This document shows, one piece after another, positions 1 through 9,090 of a stretch of DNA of 64,000 nucleotides. The position numbers and the translations under genes were made by a program. The notes beneath the pieces are model-generated. The model was not told the DNA's origin. It saw only the letters and a list, made by a program, of their open reading frames with translations, and made no database searches. The stretch lies in assembly GCA_964509425.1 (NCBI GenBank), contig CAZDWZ010000003.1, positions 310,001-374,000 on the forward strand. Direction: 5' to 3'. The DNA comes from CAZDWZ01 sp964509425 (GTDB lineage: Bacteria > Bdellovibrionota_C > UBA2361 > SZUA-149 > CAZDWZ01). Positions within the stretch are counted from its first letter, which is position 1. Each line of letters opens with the position of its first letter.

Positions 1-2479
1 TGGCGCGTGAAACGGCGACGTTTAACAAGTTTACGTTGAGATCGAAAAAATAACGGTCATCGAAAGTTTCGTCGTAGACCGGAGAAAAGAGTACCACTGG
101 CCTTTCGGCGCCCTGCAGGCCACCCACGGTTCCGACCGTCATCTTCCGCAACCTCTCTGGTAAACGTCTCCGAATCTCACGATGCTGTGCCGCAAACGGT
201 GTGATGATAGCGATGACATCCGAGATGTCTTCCTGACGATAAAAATCCTTTAATTCCTCTTCTTTCTCAAGGAGCCAGTCAATTATCGCGGTGATTTCAT
301 TTCGATTCATTCGACTCGAACCGGATTGCTCGGCGCGTCCGCGAACGTTGATGTAGCCAAATGCCGGAAGAATTCGAGGACTGAGCGGACGCCGCTTCGC
401 TTGAAGTTGATTGTCGTAAGCGAGGGCATTTGAGAACGCGACGATTTCCGGTACCGATCGACGCTGTTCATTGAGAAAGCAGCCTCGTTGATTGCCCTCA
501 TGATTCGCCATTGAACGCAGTGCGAGTTTCATCAAGCTGCCGCTTGAGGAGAGTATCCCGCGTTCTTGGCAATCTTTCCACGCCGCCTCGTTTGTGTTCT
601 CAGCGATGTTGTTTTTATGGAGTATCGCGCGGTCGGTGTGAGGTTGTACGTCCCAGTACGGTTCGAGCTGCAGGCAGTCTCCTACGATGAGAACCCGATC
701 GGCGATTGGAAGCACCGCCGCTCCCAGCTCTATTGGGATTTGCCCGGCTTCATCGCAGATGAGCACATCGACCGGCGCGACGGGGTTTCTGCGGTTGAAC
801 GGGAAGAAGCGAGGAAGCATCGATATCGTTGAGACGAACGCCGGGGTGATCATTGCCCGCCGCTCCCAAGCAAAGCGCCGGGAATCGAGTCGCCCATCGT
901 CTCTCCGCGAGGTGGACTTCCTCGAGTGTTCCTCCTGCGCCTTTTGGAGCCATCGCGCCTCCCAGTAATGAGTGGCGAGGAGAAAGAGTTGATTTCGTCT
1001 GGTGATGTCGAGCTGGGCGACTCCGAGAGCGAACTGTTCCGGTGACACCATTTTCTTCGGAGAGAAGAGGCTCTGTAAAAAGCTCCACAGCCCGAGCTGA
1101 CTCAAATTATCTATCTCGCGAACCAGCAGGCGATGTTCCTCAACAATCATTCGATGGAGGAATTTTGTCGCCTGGGCGAGCGAAAGCCGCTTTCCAAAAC
1201 ACGCCGCAAATCGCTCGAGGAAAAAAGGCCCTGCCGCGCTCCGGTAGTTCTCGCTTTCCATCATTGACGAGAGCCCCGAGCCGTCCCGGAGCTCAAGCTG
1301 GTAATGCTGCACATCGGCTGCTTTCGTGGCGGATGCACAGAAGGTTCCGTAGCTGTGGACTCTCGGGAGCCACCGTCCCGACAGCGGTTGGCCGTCAACA
1401 GGAGCTTTTTCGAAGCTGTCGATGATGTTGATCACCGATTGGTTTGTTGCGCCGGTGCAGACAATTACGGGTGGTGAATCCGCACCGCTGACCGCGGCCC
1501 TCACCCAAAGGGAAGCAATTATGCTCTGAATTACCGTTGTCTTTCCCGTACCCGGTGGACCAGTGATGGTCATGAAGTCTTTCTTTCGAACATCAAGAAA
1601 GCGATGCACGGACTTTCGTTGTGATGCGGAGAGAGGGAAAGCTTCGGTGAAATGTCCAAGATGGAGTTTTGCACCTTTTGCGAAGCTTCCTTTGTCGTCG
1701 CGATAAGCAATCGGCTTCGGATCCGAAATACACGCGAACTTTGCGAGGACTCCCGAATCAAGCTCCCCATCGAGCACTTCTCCGAGAAGCTGCACCAGAG
1801 TCGCCGTCGCGCCGCTTGAAGATCGATCAAAAACGAGGAGTGCATCCTCCTTTCTTTCGTATCCTGGAATCTTAAGATTTCGCCGGTTACTTCCCGTAAC
1901 GGTGGAGAGCAGGGATTCGGCGTAGCTCAGATAGTCGCTCCAATCTGTCCAAGATTCCCGTCCGTGTTTTAGGGAGAATTTTTCGACTGCCCGGATGGTT
2001 CCGACGACAGGCGACTCGTCGCTTCCTGATGGTTCCAATACATTACGGTCAATCCAGGGTTGTTTCCTCGATGGCGGGCTGAGGACGCCGTTCGGCAGGA
2101 GGAGGGCGGGTAGCCACAGGATCTCCAAATAAGGGGGGCCTGAGTCGCTATTCCCTTTCTTGGCAAAACGAAGGGGACACACGAGGACCGGCAGCGGTTT
2201 TGTTTGATCCTCGCGGCTCCCATCGTCCTCTGGTTTCCGGCGCCGGTCCTGCCGGTTGTTCTTTGCGACTAAGGACCGGTAATTTTCCGGTGCGCAGTGG
2301 CCCCGCTCGAAATCTCCCGCGGAAATTCGCGTACTGTAGTTCCGAATTGTCTCCGGCTTCAGCGTTTCCCGCTCCCCTTCGGTGATTGACTCGCGCCAAT
2401 ATTGAATGAGCCGCTTCCCGTCTCTCGAAAGCTTTTCAACACGGACCGTATTCTTAGGGGCTTGTTGATGACGTCTCAT
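1..2479 (-). CDS. DNA2/NAM7-like superfamily 1 helicase, 3' end cut by window edge
   Basis: One uninterrupted reading frame of 826 codons runs from ATG at 2479 to the left edge, so the C-terminus is outside the window. Seen motifs, in order: LSASQRKSV (Q-motif-like, just before the core), Walker A GPPGTGKTT at residues 307-315, motif II DEAGQ from residue 576, motif III GDCLQLEP shortly after, motif V-like TVGGLQGAERPVV and motif VI NVAVSRA at the edge. This set is diagnostic of the Upf1/DNA2/NAM7 branch of SF1 helicases, ATP-driven nucleic acid translocases. The first 290 residues are a domain I do not recognise. No clear ribosome binding site precedes the ATG, so the start is uncertain. Its DNA or RNA substrate and pathway cannot be told from the sequence, and no defence partner is visible in the window. 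Confidence 0.9.
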   Translation of the reverse strand, partial: MRRHQQAPKNTVRVEKLSRDGKRLIQYWRESITEGERETLKPETIRNYSTRISAGDFERGHCAPENYRSLVAKNNRQDRRRKPEDDGSREDQTKPLPVLVCPLRFAKKGNSDSGPPYLEILWLPALLLPNGVLSPPSRKQPWIDRNVLEPSGSDESPVVGTIRAVEKFSLKHGRESWTDWSDYLSYAESLLSTVTGSNRRNLKIPGYERKEDALLVFDRSSSGATATLVQLLGEVLDGELDSGVLAKFACISDPKPIAYRDDKGSFAKGAKLHLGHFTEAFPLSASQRKSVHRFLDVRKKDFMTITGPPGTGKTTVIQSIIASLWVRAAVSGADSPPVIVCTGATNQSVINIIDSFEKAPVDGQPLSGRWLPRVHSYGTFCASATKAADVQHYQLELRDGSGLSSMMESENYRSAAGPFFLERFAACFGKRLSLAQATKFLHRMIVEEHRLLVREIDNLSQLGLWSFLQSLFSPKKMVSPEQFALGVAQLDITRRNQLFLLATHYWEARWLQKAQEEHSRKSTSRRDDGRLDSRRFAWERRAMITPAFVSTISMLPRFFPFNRRNPVAPVDVLICDEAGQIPIELGAAVLPIADRVLIVGDCLQLEPYWDVQPHTDRAILHKNNIAENTNEAAWKDCQERGILSSSGSLMKLALRSMANHEGNQRGCFLNEQRRSVPEIVAFSNALAYDNQLQAKRRPLSPRILPAFGYINVRGRAEQSGSSRMNRNEITAIIDWLLEKEEELKDFYRQEDISDVIAIITPFAAQHREIRRRLPERLRKMTVGTVGGLQGAERPVVLFSPVYDETFDDRYFFDLNVNLLNVAVSRA

Positions 2480-2836
2480 TCGGCCGCAGCATACAGAGGA
2501 TTGCGAGGTTCTCCTAGAAGGCTGTGTCCGCGACGGGAGCGGACACAGCAGCTGGAGGCGTTCTAAGCGATTAACAAGACTGCATATTCCTTGATAGGCA
2601 AAAATTGTCTCGGAATGTCGATCGACTAGGGGCAAGAAACGGATTTTTGTCGATTCTGACGGCGTGTTTTGCCGGGCCTGGTGCCGAGATTTTGCAGAAC
2701 ACGTTATTTTCCTTGGTCAGATCGTCTTTTTTGCCGCATCAAAAAAAATGTCAACTTTCGCAAAAGTTCCTAGGAGAATTGCCGATGAGTAGTAATGAGG
2801 CCGGAAAAAGGGCTTCACGGCTTATAGAGGTAGCAA
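2480..2836. other. Intergenic gap with an 11-bp perfect hairpin
   Basis: Divergent gap between the helicase and the pilin-like gene. It carries a perfect inverted repeat, GCTGTGTCCGC at 2521-2531 and its complement at 2539-2549, with a 7-nt loop. No U-rich tract follows on either strand, so it is not a standard terminator; it lies about 40 bp upstream of the helicase ATG and would be in its leader. A short frame starting at 2785 has a good AGGAG-type site but overlaps the pilin gene in another frame and looks non-coding. Confidence 0.5.
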
Positions 2837-3256
2837 ATGAAGACATCCGAATCCGGACAAGCAGGTTTCTCACTCATCGAGGTAGTCGTCTCAATGGGGA
2901 TCTTGGGAATTCTCTCCGGATTGTCGATGTCTGTATTCTCTCAGTATCAGTACGACGCGTATAACGCCCTTGCGCTCAGTCAAATCCGGATCGTGATTTC
3001 AGGTGAAGAGGCCCTCCACGCCGCGGATTCGAACTACGTCAGCTGCGCCAATGCGGATTGCGTCTCCGTGCTGAAAGGAATTGCGAACACCCCCGGAATC
3101 AGAGTGCAAGTTACGGGCACCCCGGACGCGTTCTCGGTCGCGGCATGCCATGCGAGAGGCGATATCCACTATTCATGGGTGTCCACTGAAGCTCGAATGA
3201 ATTCGAGATCTATCAGCGTCGGGAGCTGTTCTCCCACACCCGAGGAACTTACGTAA
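2837..3256 (+). CDS. Type IV pilin-like protein (prepilin)
   Basis: 139 residues. The N-terminus has the class III prepilin signal: a short leader ending in Gly10, then FSLIEV with the conserved Glu at mature position 5, followed by a hydrophobic helix (about residues 11-32). Prepilin peptidase would cleave after Gly10 and methylate Phe. The C-terminal part has four cysteines that could form pilin disulfides. An AGAGG element sits just before the ATG. No other pilus gene is next to it, so it may be a stand-alone major or minor pilin or a type II secretion pseudopilin; which one cannot be decided here. Confidence 0.85.
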   Translation: MKTSESGQAGFSLIEVVVSMGILGILSGLSMSVFSQYQYDAYNALALSQIRIVISGEEALHAADSNYVSCANADCVSVLKGIANTPGIRVQVTGTPDAFSVAACHARGDIHYSWVSTEARMNSRSISVGSCSPTPEELT

Positions 3257-3356
3257 CCGACACGTAAGCTTCGATTGCGTTCTCATAGTTGTTCTTGTCA
3301 GCTCAACGACCGGCCGTTGAAATGATGTCCTATTACCTCAGCTCGGAGTAACCGAA

Positions 3357-4304
3357 ATGTCACATTTTGCCCCAACCCACTTTATCTCAACGCCTCCTCT
3401 CCTGATTCCGGCACGGCCAGTTCTCGCGAGCTCAAATTTGATGCGGTATTGCGACCGGAAGCTCGGTAAGATTGCGCCTGGAGTGGACTGCCACGCTTCG
3501 AGAGAGACCGCCTACCGAAGCATTTTCACATTCAACGTGCCGACTGGAACTTCGGTCGTCTTTACCGAGATTTTTTCGCAAAAAGGGAAGCGATATTCTT
3601 CGCAGCCGTTTGCCCCGAACGAGATCGAGCTGAATCTCAGAAATGGATTTCGAATAAAACGGGAGCGGGACACGGTTGGAGCCACCGAGACGATTGTTGT
3701 CGCTTTCAAACAAGAGTTCGGTGACGGCAGCATGAAGGTTCGCGCCGGCGACCAGACGTTTCTGCTGAAAAGGACCGAGCGATCATCGGAACCGAAAAAA
3801 TCCGAGACGGTGAAAGCGAAGGAGAGCGAAACTGAAGAAGCCAATTTACCGAGCGCGGATCGACGGCTTCAGTTGGCAGCATTCAAGGATTGGTCGTTAC
3901 ATGAGCTTCAAACACAGTTCGATTCCTTAAGAAGTGAGCAAGCAAGACTCTCCCGGGCGCTTTTGGCCGCCACCGGGTTTCGCAAAGTCGAGCTGCCAGG
4001 ATTATCCGATGCTATGTTCTGTGCTCCACCGGCGTCCGATAAAGAAGCTCGGGCGTTTCTCTTCGTTCGTCCCACTCCTCGAGGCGGTCTTGAACTCGCT
4101 TGCTGGCAGAGAAAGGTTGATCAACCGACGCCCGTCTTGAGCGAGTTGAAATGGATTCCGCTGAAAGGCGACTGGAAATCGGAGAGTGTCGGTGCCGGCG
4201 TTTGGTGGTGCCCTGCGAAAAAGCTCGAGGTCTGGTTGGCCGAGGCTGAGTTCGGAACGAAGCAGATAACCTGTCTGAGAGTGTTAGCGGCTCCGGGGAA
4301 GTAG
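3357..4304 (+). CDS. Hypothetical protein, 315 aa
   Basis: I do not recognise this family. The protein has a weakly hydrophobic N-terminus (about residues 8-27) that could be a poor signal or anchor, a beta-rich segment to about residue 145, a charged Lys/Glu/Ser-rich linker at about 145-170, then a globular C-terminal part with several Trp and Cys residues. A CGGAG element lies upstream of the ATG. It follows the pilin-like gene by 100 bp on the same strand, so co-transcription is possible; no function is assigned. Confidence 0.7.
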   Translation: MSHFAPTHFISTPPLLIPARPVLASSNLMRYCDRKLGKIAPGVDCHASRETAYRSIFTFNVPTGTSVVFTEIFSQKGKRYSSQPFAPNEIELNLRNGFRIKRERDTVGATETIVVAFKQEFGDGSMKVRAGDQTFLLKRTERSSEPKKSETVKAKESETEEANLPSADRRLQLAAFKDWSLHELQTQFDSLRSEQARLSRALLAATGFRKVELPGLSDAMFCAPPASDKEARAFLFVRPTPRGGLELACWQRKVDQPTPVLSELKWIPLKGDWKSESVGAGVWWCPAKKLEVWLAEAEFGTKQITCLRVLAAPGK

Positions 4305-4456
4305 GGACGCTACCCGTAACGGGCTTCGTCCTTGCGGTATATAGACTAAATATTGGTCTCGGGTAGTTCGAAGTTCGCCTTCGCCAAGGCTTCGGGGGAC
4401 ACACTTCGCCCTGTGAAGTGGATTGCTTTGACGTTGCCCCCAAAGGGGGCGAAGAC

Positions 4457-4529
4457 TGGACCCGATCGGGATCGAACCGACGACCTCGTGAATGCCATTC
4501 ACGCGCTCTCCCAGCTGAGCTACGGGCCC
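4457..4529 (-). tRNA. tRNA-Ala (anticodon GGC)
   Basis: A 73-nt cloverleaf is readable on the minus strand. The acceptor arm GGGCCCG pairs with CGGGTCC (one G-U), and the discriminator is A. The D-arm contains AGCTCAGCTGGGAGAGC, the anticodon stem is CGTGA/TCACG with loop ATGGCAT, and the T-arm contains GGTTCGATCCC. The anticodon GGC reads GCC alanine codons. The 3' CCA is not encoded. It is oriented against the flanking plus-strand genes and stands alone. Confidence 0.95.
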
Positions 4530-4759
4530 TCAAGAATTAAATGGGGCGCTGTCATACCATTCCCTTCGATCGTGGAGCAATCGGAAGTCGTGAAGTTTGC
4601 GGCCAAAAATAATTCGTGTCGTGAATTCTCTGATGAGGCGGCCGACTCGACAGCAACCGCTTTTCTCCAGGCAACACAAGGCGGCGACAGGGGCTAATTG
4701 GATCATTTTGTCCGATTTAGGGCAGACGCTTCGTTTTGCTGTTAAAATTTTACTACTAT

Positions 4760-4788
4760 TTGCAGATAGGTGTGGTTCCGAGTATACG
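4760..4788 (+). promoter_or_regulatory. Possible sigma70-type promoter for ribH-nusB
   Basis: TTGCAG at 4760-4765 and TATACG at 4783-4788 are separated by 17 bp, about 50 bp upstream of the ribH start. Spacing and hexamers fit a sigma70 promoter, but this is pattern matching only. Apart from this and the ribH ribosome binding site, the gap 4530-4839 shows nothing else I can name. Confidence 0.4.
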
Positions 4789-4839
4789 CTTTGATCCGGG
4801 TCAATGACCTGAAATCGTCTTTGGTGGAGAGAGCGTATC

Positions 4840-5325
4840 GTGAAAACGATTGAGGGGTCTCTAAACGCAGCGGGTAAAAAATTCGTAATCGTGGCGGCAC
4901 GTTGGAACGCCATTTTTACTGATCGTCTCGTTGAGGGCGCAATTGACGCACTTCGGCGTCATGGTTCGCAAGAAGCGAACATAACAGTAGTGCGAGTCCC
5001 GGGGAGCTTTGAGATCCCGGTTGTGGTGCGAAAGCTTGCCGACACGAAGCAGTATCACGCCATAATAGCGCTTGGGACTTTGATCCGCGGGGAGACTGAC
5101 CACTATGATCTCATCGCCAGGCAGGCGACGAGTGGTCTCGGTGCCGTGATGATGGAGACCGGAGTGCCGGTCGCCCACGGGATTCTCGTGGCGGATACAA
5201 TGGAGCAGGCCATGGCGCGAGCCGGGTCTAAGGCAGGGAATAAGGGTTATGAAGCGGCCATAGCCGCGATTGAGACGGCAAACGTGATTGAACACATTGC
5301 CGGGATAGAGAAGAACGATAGGTAG
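4840..5325 (+). CDS. ribH: 6,7-dimethyl-8-ribityllumazine synthase
   Basis: 161 residues, normal for the family. It condenses 5-amino-6-ribitylaminouracil with 3,4-dihydroxy-2-butanone 4-phosphate, the penultimate step of riboflavin synthesis, usually as an icosahedral or pentameric assembly in the cytosol. Seen motifs: VPGSFEIP (residues 53-60) and GETDHYD (84-90), whose His88 matches the catalytic histidine. The family motif normally reading FGVLTTDT appears as HGILVADT. The start is GTG with GGTGGAGAGAG upstream. nusB follows after 8 bp, a very common ribH-nusB arrangement, so they are almost certainly co-transcribed. Other rib genes are not in the window. Confidence 0.96.
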   Translation: MKTIEGSLNAAGKKFVIVAARWNAIFTDRLVEGAIDALRRHGSQEANITVVRVPGSFEIPVVVRKLADTKQYHAIIALGTLIRGETDHYDLIARQATSGLGAVMMETGVPVAHGILVADTMEQAMARAGSKAGNKGYEAAIAAIETANVIEHIAGIEKNDR

Positions 5326-5333
5326 GGCCTCGT

Positions 5334-5870
5334 ATGGGCGTTCGACGACAAGCTCGGGAAGCAGCAATGCAAGCAGTCTATATGTGCGACTTCATCGGGA
5401 AGTGGCATCAGCAGGATTCCGAGTTCTGTTTTGAGCATTTTGACGTCGCGAAGGCCGCTCGGCCTTATGGCCTCGACCTCACCAAAGGGGTTATTGAAAA
5501 CCTCGCAAAAATTGATTCCAAGCTCACCGTAGCCAGTGAAAACTGGAGCCTCAGCCGAATGGGCCGGGTGGATCGTGCTATCTTGCGCGTTGCGGCATAT
5601 GAAATTCTGTTCCTCGACGATATTCCGATCAATGTCGGCATCAACGAGGCGATCGAGATTGCCAAACGTTACGGCTCCGACGAGTCGGCGAACTTTGTAA
5701 ATGGCGTTCTCGATCGGGTGGCTTCAATCCGGGATGATCGCCCGAGAGAACGCCCACTCAAAGTCGAAGTCGAAAAGATTCATGCAGCTCCGGCAGCGGA
5801 CTCCGGCCTCGTAGTTGAGCCGATCGTCGCCGTCGAGGGCACGAAGGCTTCAGACGAGATCGCCGACTAA
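5334..5870 (+). CDS. nusB: Transcription antitermination protein NusB
   Basis: 178 residues. NusB binds boxA RNA with ribosomal protein S10 (NusE) in antitermination complexes, chiefly of rRNA operons. The N-terminal R-R-QAREAAMQAVY helix and the later motif MGRVDRAILRVAAYE followed by PINVGINEAIEIAKRY are characteristic. The family is usually about 140 residues; here about 35 extra residues at the C-terminus are acidic and alanine-rich and are probably disordered. It lies 8 bp after ribH in the same operon. Confidence 0.95.
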   Translation: MGVRRQAREAAMQAVYMCDFIGKWHQQDSEFCFEHFDVAKAARPYGLDLTKGVIENLAKIDSKLTVASENWSLSRMGRVDRAILRVAAYEILFLDDIPINVGINEAIEIAKRYGSDESANFVNGVLDRVASIRDDRPRERPLKVEVEKIHAAPAADSGLVVEPIVAVEGTKASDEIAD

Positions 5871-6042
5871 TATCGCCTGAGAAGTCGGGCCGCCATCCCT
5901 GGGTCGGCAAACACATACCTTTCAAAGTCGCAAAATAACGGGTGGCGTTGTCGCGCGTCGCGTTGACAATATGCTCGTGAGGACGGCGCGGTTCCTGGCC
6001 ATCTCACACTCCTGCGTGGCGGCGGGTTGCCTCGCGATGGCT

Positions 6043-7155
6043 CTACTGATTGAAATGGAAGCCCGAGTTTTTGAATCGATAGTTCCTAAAACTTGCCGGA
6101 AGTCGACCATCCACGACGGCCTGAGTCGAGCCCGGGTTCAACGGGTTGAAGCCGAACAAAACCTCGTAGGAATCTGGAAGCCCGTCATCATCGGTATCGG
6201 CATCGGCCGAAGAGGTTCCGAATCGCGTCTCCGCGTCGTCCGAAAACCCGTCCCCATCGGTATCCTGAGTCGCATTTGCCACAGAACCGGAGGTGCCGTT
6301 TAGCACTTCGCCGCCGTCGAACGTGCCGTCGCCGTCGGTATCGGCCTTATCGGGGTTTAGCGAGTTTTCTTCTTCAAAGAGATTCGGGAGACCGTCGCCA
6401 TCTCGATCGAAAGGATCAAAGTCCGGAGATTGGGCGACGCTTACAGGAGAAAACTGGAGCGGTGGTTGACTCGAGGCATCCGTGGGGCTTGTCCCATTTT
6501 CAAACTCGTATCCGTCAAGAAATCCGTCGCCGTCGCTATCGGGCAACTTCGGATTAGAGAGGTAAGTTTCTTCATCAGCATCAGCCATTCCGTCGAGGTC
6601 GGAGTCGTTGGCGCTTACTCCGCCCACAGAATCGGACGCCGTAGAAGACGAGCCGCCTGAAGACCCGCCGCGGAGCGCCGCGGTCGCCGTTGTGCCGCTT
6701 GACGTCGTGGCTGTCGTTCCTCCTGAGCTTGTAGTGCCGCCGCTTGAGGTAGTGCTTCCACTGGAGGTGGTATCTCCGAATTCCGTCGGGTCGGGAACAG
6801 CCGAAAACAACAATGACGGATCGGCTGTCGGGGTTGCAGTCGCGGTCGGCGAGGGAGTCGGTGTGGCAGATGCCGTGGCTGACGGAGTCGGCGTGGGTGT
6901 TCCGGTATTAAATCCAGCCCGTGCATTCGGATCAAGAACGATGACTTCGTTGCATGCCTTAAAACGGCTGCTGGCTCCGGTAAAACAAGCGCCAATCAGC
7001 AACCACCGGAAGATCTCTACGGAGGGCCGCTTGCCCTGGAACCGGACTGAATCCGGTGCCGGGGATTCGGCCGATACCAACTTGTTCTGTCTCATCTGAC
7101 GCTGTTTTATTCGACGCTGTCTGATTCGACTCTGTCTTTTTCGACTCTGTGTCAT
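6043..7155 (-). CDS. Thrombospondin type 3 repeat surface protein
   Basis: The C-terminal half carries many acidic calcium-binding repeats of the form DxDGDGxxD (for example DSDGDGFLDGYE, DRDGDGLPN, DTDGDGTFDGGE, DTDGDGFSDDAE), typical of thrombospondin type 3 repeats in exported bacterial proteins. Before them is a Thr/Pro/Ser-rich low-complexity linker (TPTPSATASATPTPSP and Ser/Gly/Thr runs). A hydrophobic stretch WLLIGACFTG has a lipobox-like IGAC, suggesting a lipoprotein. The frame is open to 7326, but ATG at 7155 or at 7095 is more plausible; no good ribosome binding site decides. Codons just after 7155 are made of a 15-bp tandem repeat. Function is likely surface or adhesion related, inferred only from the repeats. 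Confidence 0.75.
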   Translation of the reverse strand: MTQSRKRQSRIRQRRIKQRQMRQNKLVSAESPAPDSVRFQGKRPSVEIFRWLLIGACFTGASSRFKACNEVIVLDPNARAGFNTGTPTPTPSATASATPTPSPTATATPTADPSLLFSAVPDPTEFGDTTSSGSTTSSGGTTSSGGTTATTSSGTTATAALRGGSSGGSSSTASDSVGGVSANDSDLDGMADADEETYLSNPKLPDSDGDGFLDGYEFENGTSPTDASSQPPLQFSPVSVAQSPDFDPFDRDGDGLPNLFEEENSLNPDKADTDGDGTFDGGEVLNGTSGSVANATQDTDGDGFSDDAETRFGTSSADADTDDDGLPDSYEVLFGFNPLNPGSTQAVVDGRLPASFRNYRFKNSGFHFNQ

Positions 7156-7159
7156 TTCG
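7085..7159. repeat. 15-bp tandem repeat, five imperfect units
   Basis: Units of 15 bp such as CGCTGTCTGATTCGA and CTCTGTCTTTTTCGA follow each other from 7085 to 7159. On the minus strand they encode five-residue repeats of the type QSRKR/QSRIR/QRRIK/QRQMR at the very start of the thrombospondin-repeat protein. Being a multiple of three, unit gain or loss keeps frame. Confidence 0.75.
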
Positions 7160-7521
7160 TCCGTGAGTCCGCTGCCGGGAAATCGTTTCTTCCCGTCTAT
7201 AGTATGTTCCCCGCCGATCGGCCAGGGGTGGTGTTTATCTTGCCCGTCCGGAGTGGGCGGGGTATCTCTTTGCCTGTGATTCAATCGACGAGCGCAATTA
7301 TGCTGCCGGCAAAATGCGTCCGACACTGCGGCGATTGGGCTTTACTGCTTTCAGCTTAGCTGCGACTCAGCGTTTCCGTGACCGGCGGAAGAGCTGAATC
7401 CCGGAGGCAGGCACTTTTACGACGTCATCGTGAAAAGCCGTGCGAATCTTTCGGATATTGAGGCGTCGGAAGAAGGCGAATTGGGTGAGGAGAGAACAAG
7501 GTGAACGGAGAGGTGATACAC

Positions 7522-9090
7522 GTGAAATTGAGATCAGCGTTTATGCTGACGGCTTTAGTTGCAAGCCTCGGCGCGTCATCCTGTCTGGCCGCGGACAATC
7601 CTCCAGTTGAGCCGCCACCTCGTGAGCAGGCACCGCGCACGCTGGGCAGCGGTGCTCTAAAGAAATTCGAGCAGGGAGTCAGGAAGTTCGTCCTCTCGAA
7701 TGGCCTTCGAGTACTGATTTTCCGCAGGCCCATCGCGCCAGTTTTTATCGGACAAACTTGGGTGAGAGTCGGAGGGGTCGACGAGACGCTTGGGAAGACC
7801 GGCGCCGCTCATTTGTTGGAGCACATGGCGTTTAAGGGAACCGAGACGGTCGGCACCAAAGATTATGCAAAGGAGAAGGTGCTTCTCGAACAGATCGAAG
7901 TGCTGATGGATAAGCTCGAGCCGAAAGATATGAAGGCGGCGGCGCTGACCGAAGCGGCAAGGGCGAGTGAGGTCGCCGATGCGAAGAAACAGCTTGAAGA
8001 AGTCTATCAAAAGCTCTCGGAGCTGTGGGTCGACAACGAGTTCTCACAAATTTACGAACGGCAAGGTGAAACCGGACTCAATGCCGCGACGGCGAAAGAC
8101 TACACCTACTACACCGTGAATCTTCCGAAAGTTGCGTTTGAGCTTTGGTGTCGGATGGAATCCGATCGCATTTTATTTCCGGTATTTCGCCAGTTTTATA
8201 AGGAACGGGACGTAGTTCGGGAAGAGCGCCGGATGCGCTCTGAAGATAATCCGGGCGGAAGACTTTATGAGGCGCTCCTTTCAACTGCCTACTGGAGTCA
8301 CCCCTACAGCCAGCCGGTAGTCGGATGGCCGAAGGATGTATCGGCGCTTCGGAAAGCCGACACTGAGGAGATGTACCGGAGCTACTATCGACCGGACAAC
8401 ATGGTAATTTCGCTCGTGGGTGACCTCGATCCAGACCAGGCAATCGTACTCCTTGAGAAATACTTCGGGCGGATCCCGGCTGCGAAAGAGCCAACTCCAA
8501 AGGTGCGCGCGGTCGAAGTCCCGCAACTTGGAGAGCGCGAAGTTACCGTTCAGTTTGATGCCGAACCGGTGCTGATGCTCGCGTATCACAAGCCAACGTA
8601 TCCAGATCCGGATGATCTCAAGATCTCCGTTCTTCATGCGCTTCTTGATGGTGGCCGCTCCTCTCTCCTTCACCGCGAGTTGGTGCTGAAACGGCAGTTG
8701 GCACTCGGCGTCAGCACTTCAGAGGCTCCGGGAGACTTGTATCCCTCGCTGTTCGTCGTCTCGGCGGTTCCGCGTTCTCACGTGACGAATAAACAGCTGG
8801 CGGATGCTATCCAGGAGATTCTCGATAAACTGCAGACCCAGCAATTCTCGGAGAAGGAGCTCGCGTCGGCGAAACGGCGAGTGCGTGTCGGCTTTCTCAG
8901 TCAGCTCGGATCGAATGGAGGGTTGGCGGAGACGCTGGGTGAGGCCGAGCTCCTTTTCGGTGATTGGAAAGCGCCGTTAAAGATGTTCGATCAGATCGAT
9001 AAAACGACCGCGGAGGACATCGCGAATCTTTCGAAAAAATACCTCCGACCGTCGAATCGAACGTACGCGCATTTGGAGCGACGCCAATGA
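7522..9090 (+). CDS. M16 family zinc metallopeptidase, catalytic type
   Basis: About 522 residues from GTG at 7522, chosen because GGAGAGG precedes it by 8 bp and a clean signal peptide begins there; the frame is open from GTG 7501. The inverted zinc motif HLLEH lies at residues 97-101 (His-x-x-Glu-His) within GAAHLLEHMAFKGTE, followed downstream by the acidic region expected for the third ligand. The family cleaves peptides in a closing two-half chamber, and bacterial exported members usually act in the periplasm. An insertion of charged coiled residues (about 110-175) splits the normal motif region. It overlaps the next gene, a non-catalytic M16 homologue, by 4 bp (ATGA), so both are likely translated together and form a heteromer. 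Confidence 0.92.
   Translation: MKLRSAFMLTALVASLGASSCLAADNPPVEPPPREQAPRTLGSGALKKFEQGVRKFVLSNGLRVLIFRRPIAPVFIGQTWVRVGGVDETLGKTGAAHLLEHMAFKGTETVGTKDYAKEKVLLEQIEVLMDKLEPKDMKAAALTEAARASEVADAKKQLEEVYQKLSELWVDNEFSQIYERQGETGLNAATAKDYTYYTVNLPKVAFELWCRMESDRILFPVFRQFYKERDVVREERRMRSEDNPGGRLYEALLSTAYWSHPYSQPVVGWPKDVSALRKADTEEMYRSYYRPDNMVISLVGDLDPDQAIVLLEKYFGRIPAAKEPTPKVRAVEVPQLGEREVTVQFDAEPVLMLAYHKPTYPDPDDLKISVLHALLDGGRSSLLHRELVLKRQLALGVSTSEAPGDLYPSLFVVSAVPRSHVTNKQLADAIQEILDKLQTQQFSEKELASAKRRVRVGFLSQLGSNGGLAETLGEAELLFGDWKAPLKMFDQIDKTTAEDIANLSKKYLRPSNRTYAHLERRQ

Noticed and set aside
1..2479. Helicase pseudogene
   Set aside because: Many short frames suggested decay, but one continuous minus-strand frame covers the whole span without a stop.
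2605..2964. Plus-strand frame overlapping the pilin start
   Set aside because: The pilin frame has an unmistakable prepilin signal; the other frame has no recognisable content past the overlap, despite a fair binding site at 2785.
6276..7099. Plus-strand frames across the thrombospondin-repeat gene
   Set aside because: Val/Gly/Arg-rich products mirror the Thr/Pro/Asp repeats on the other strand.
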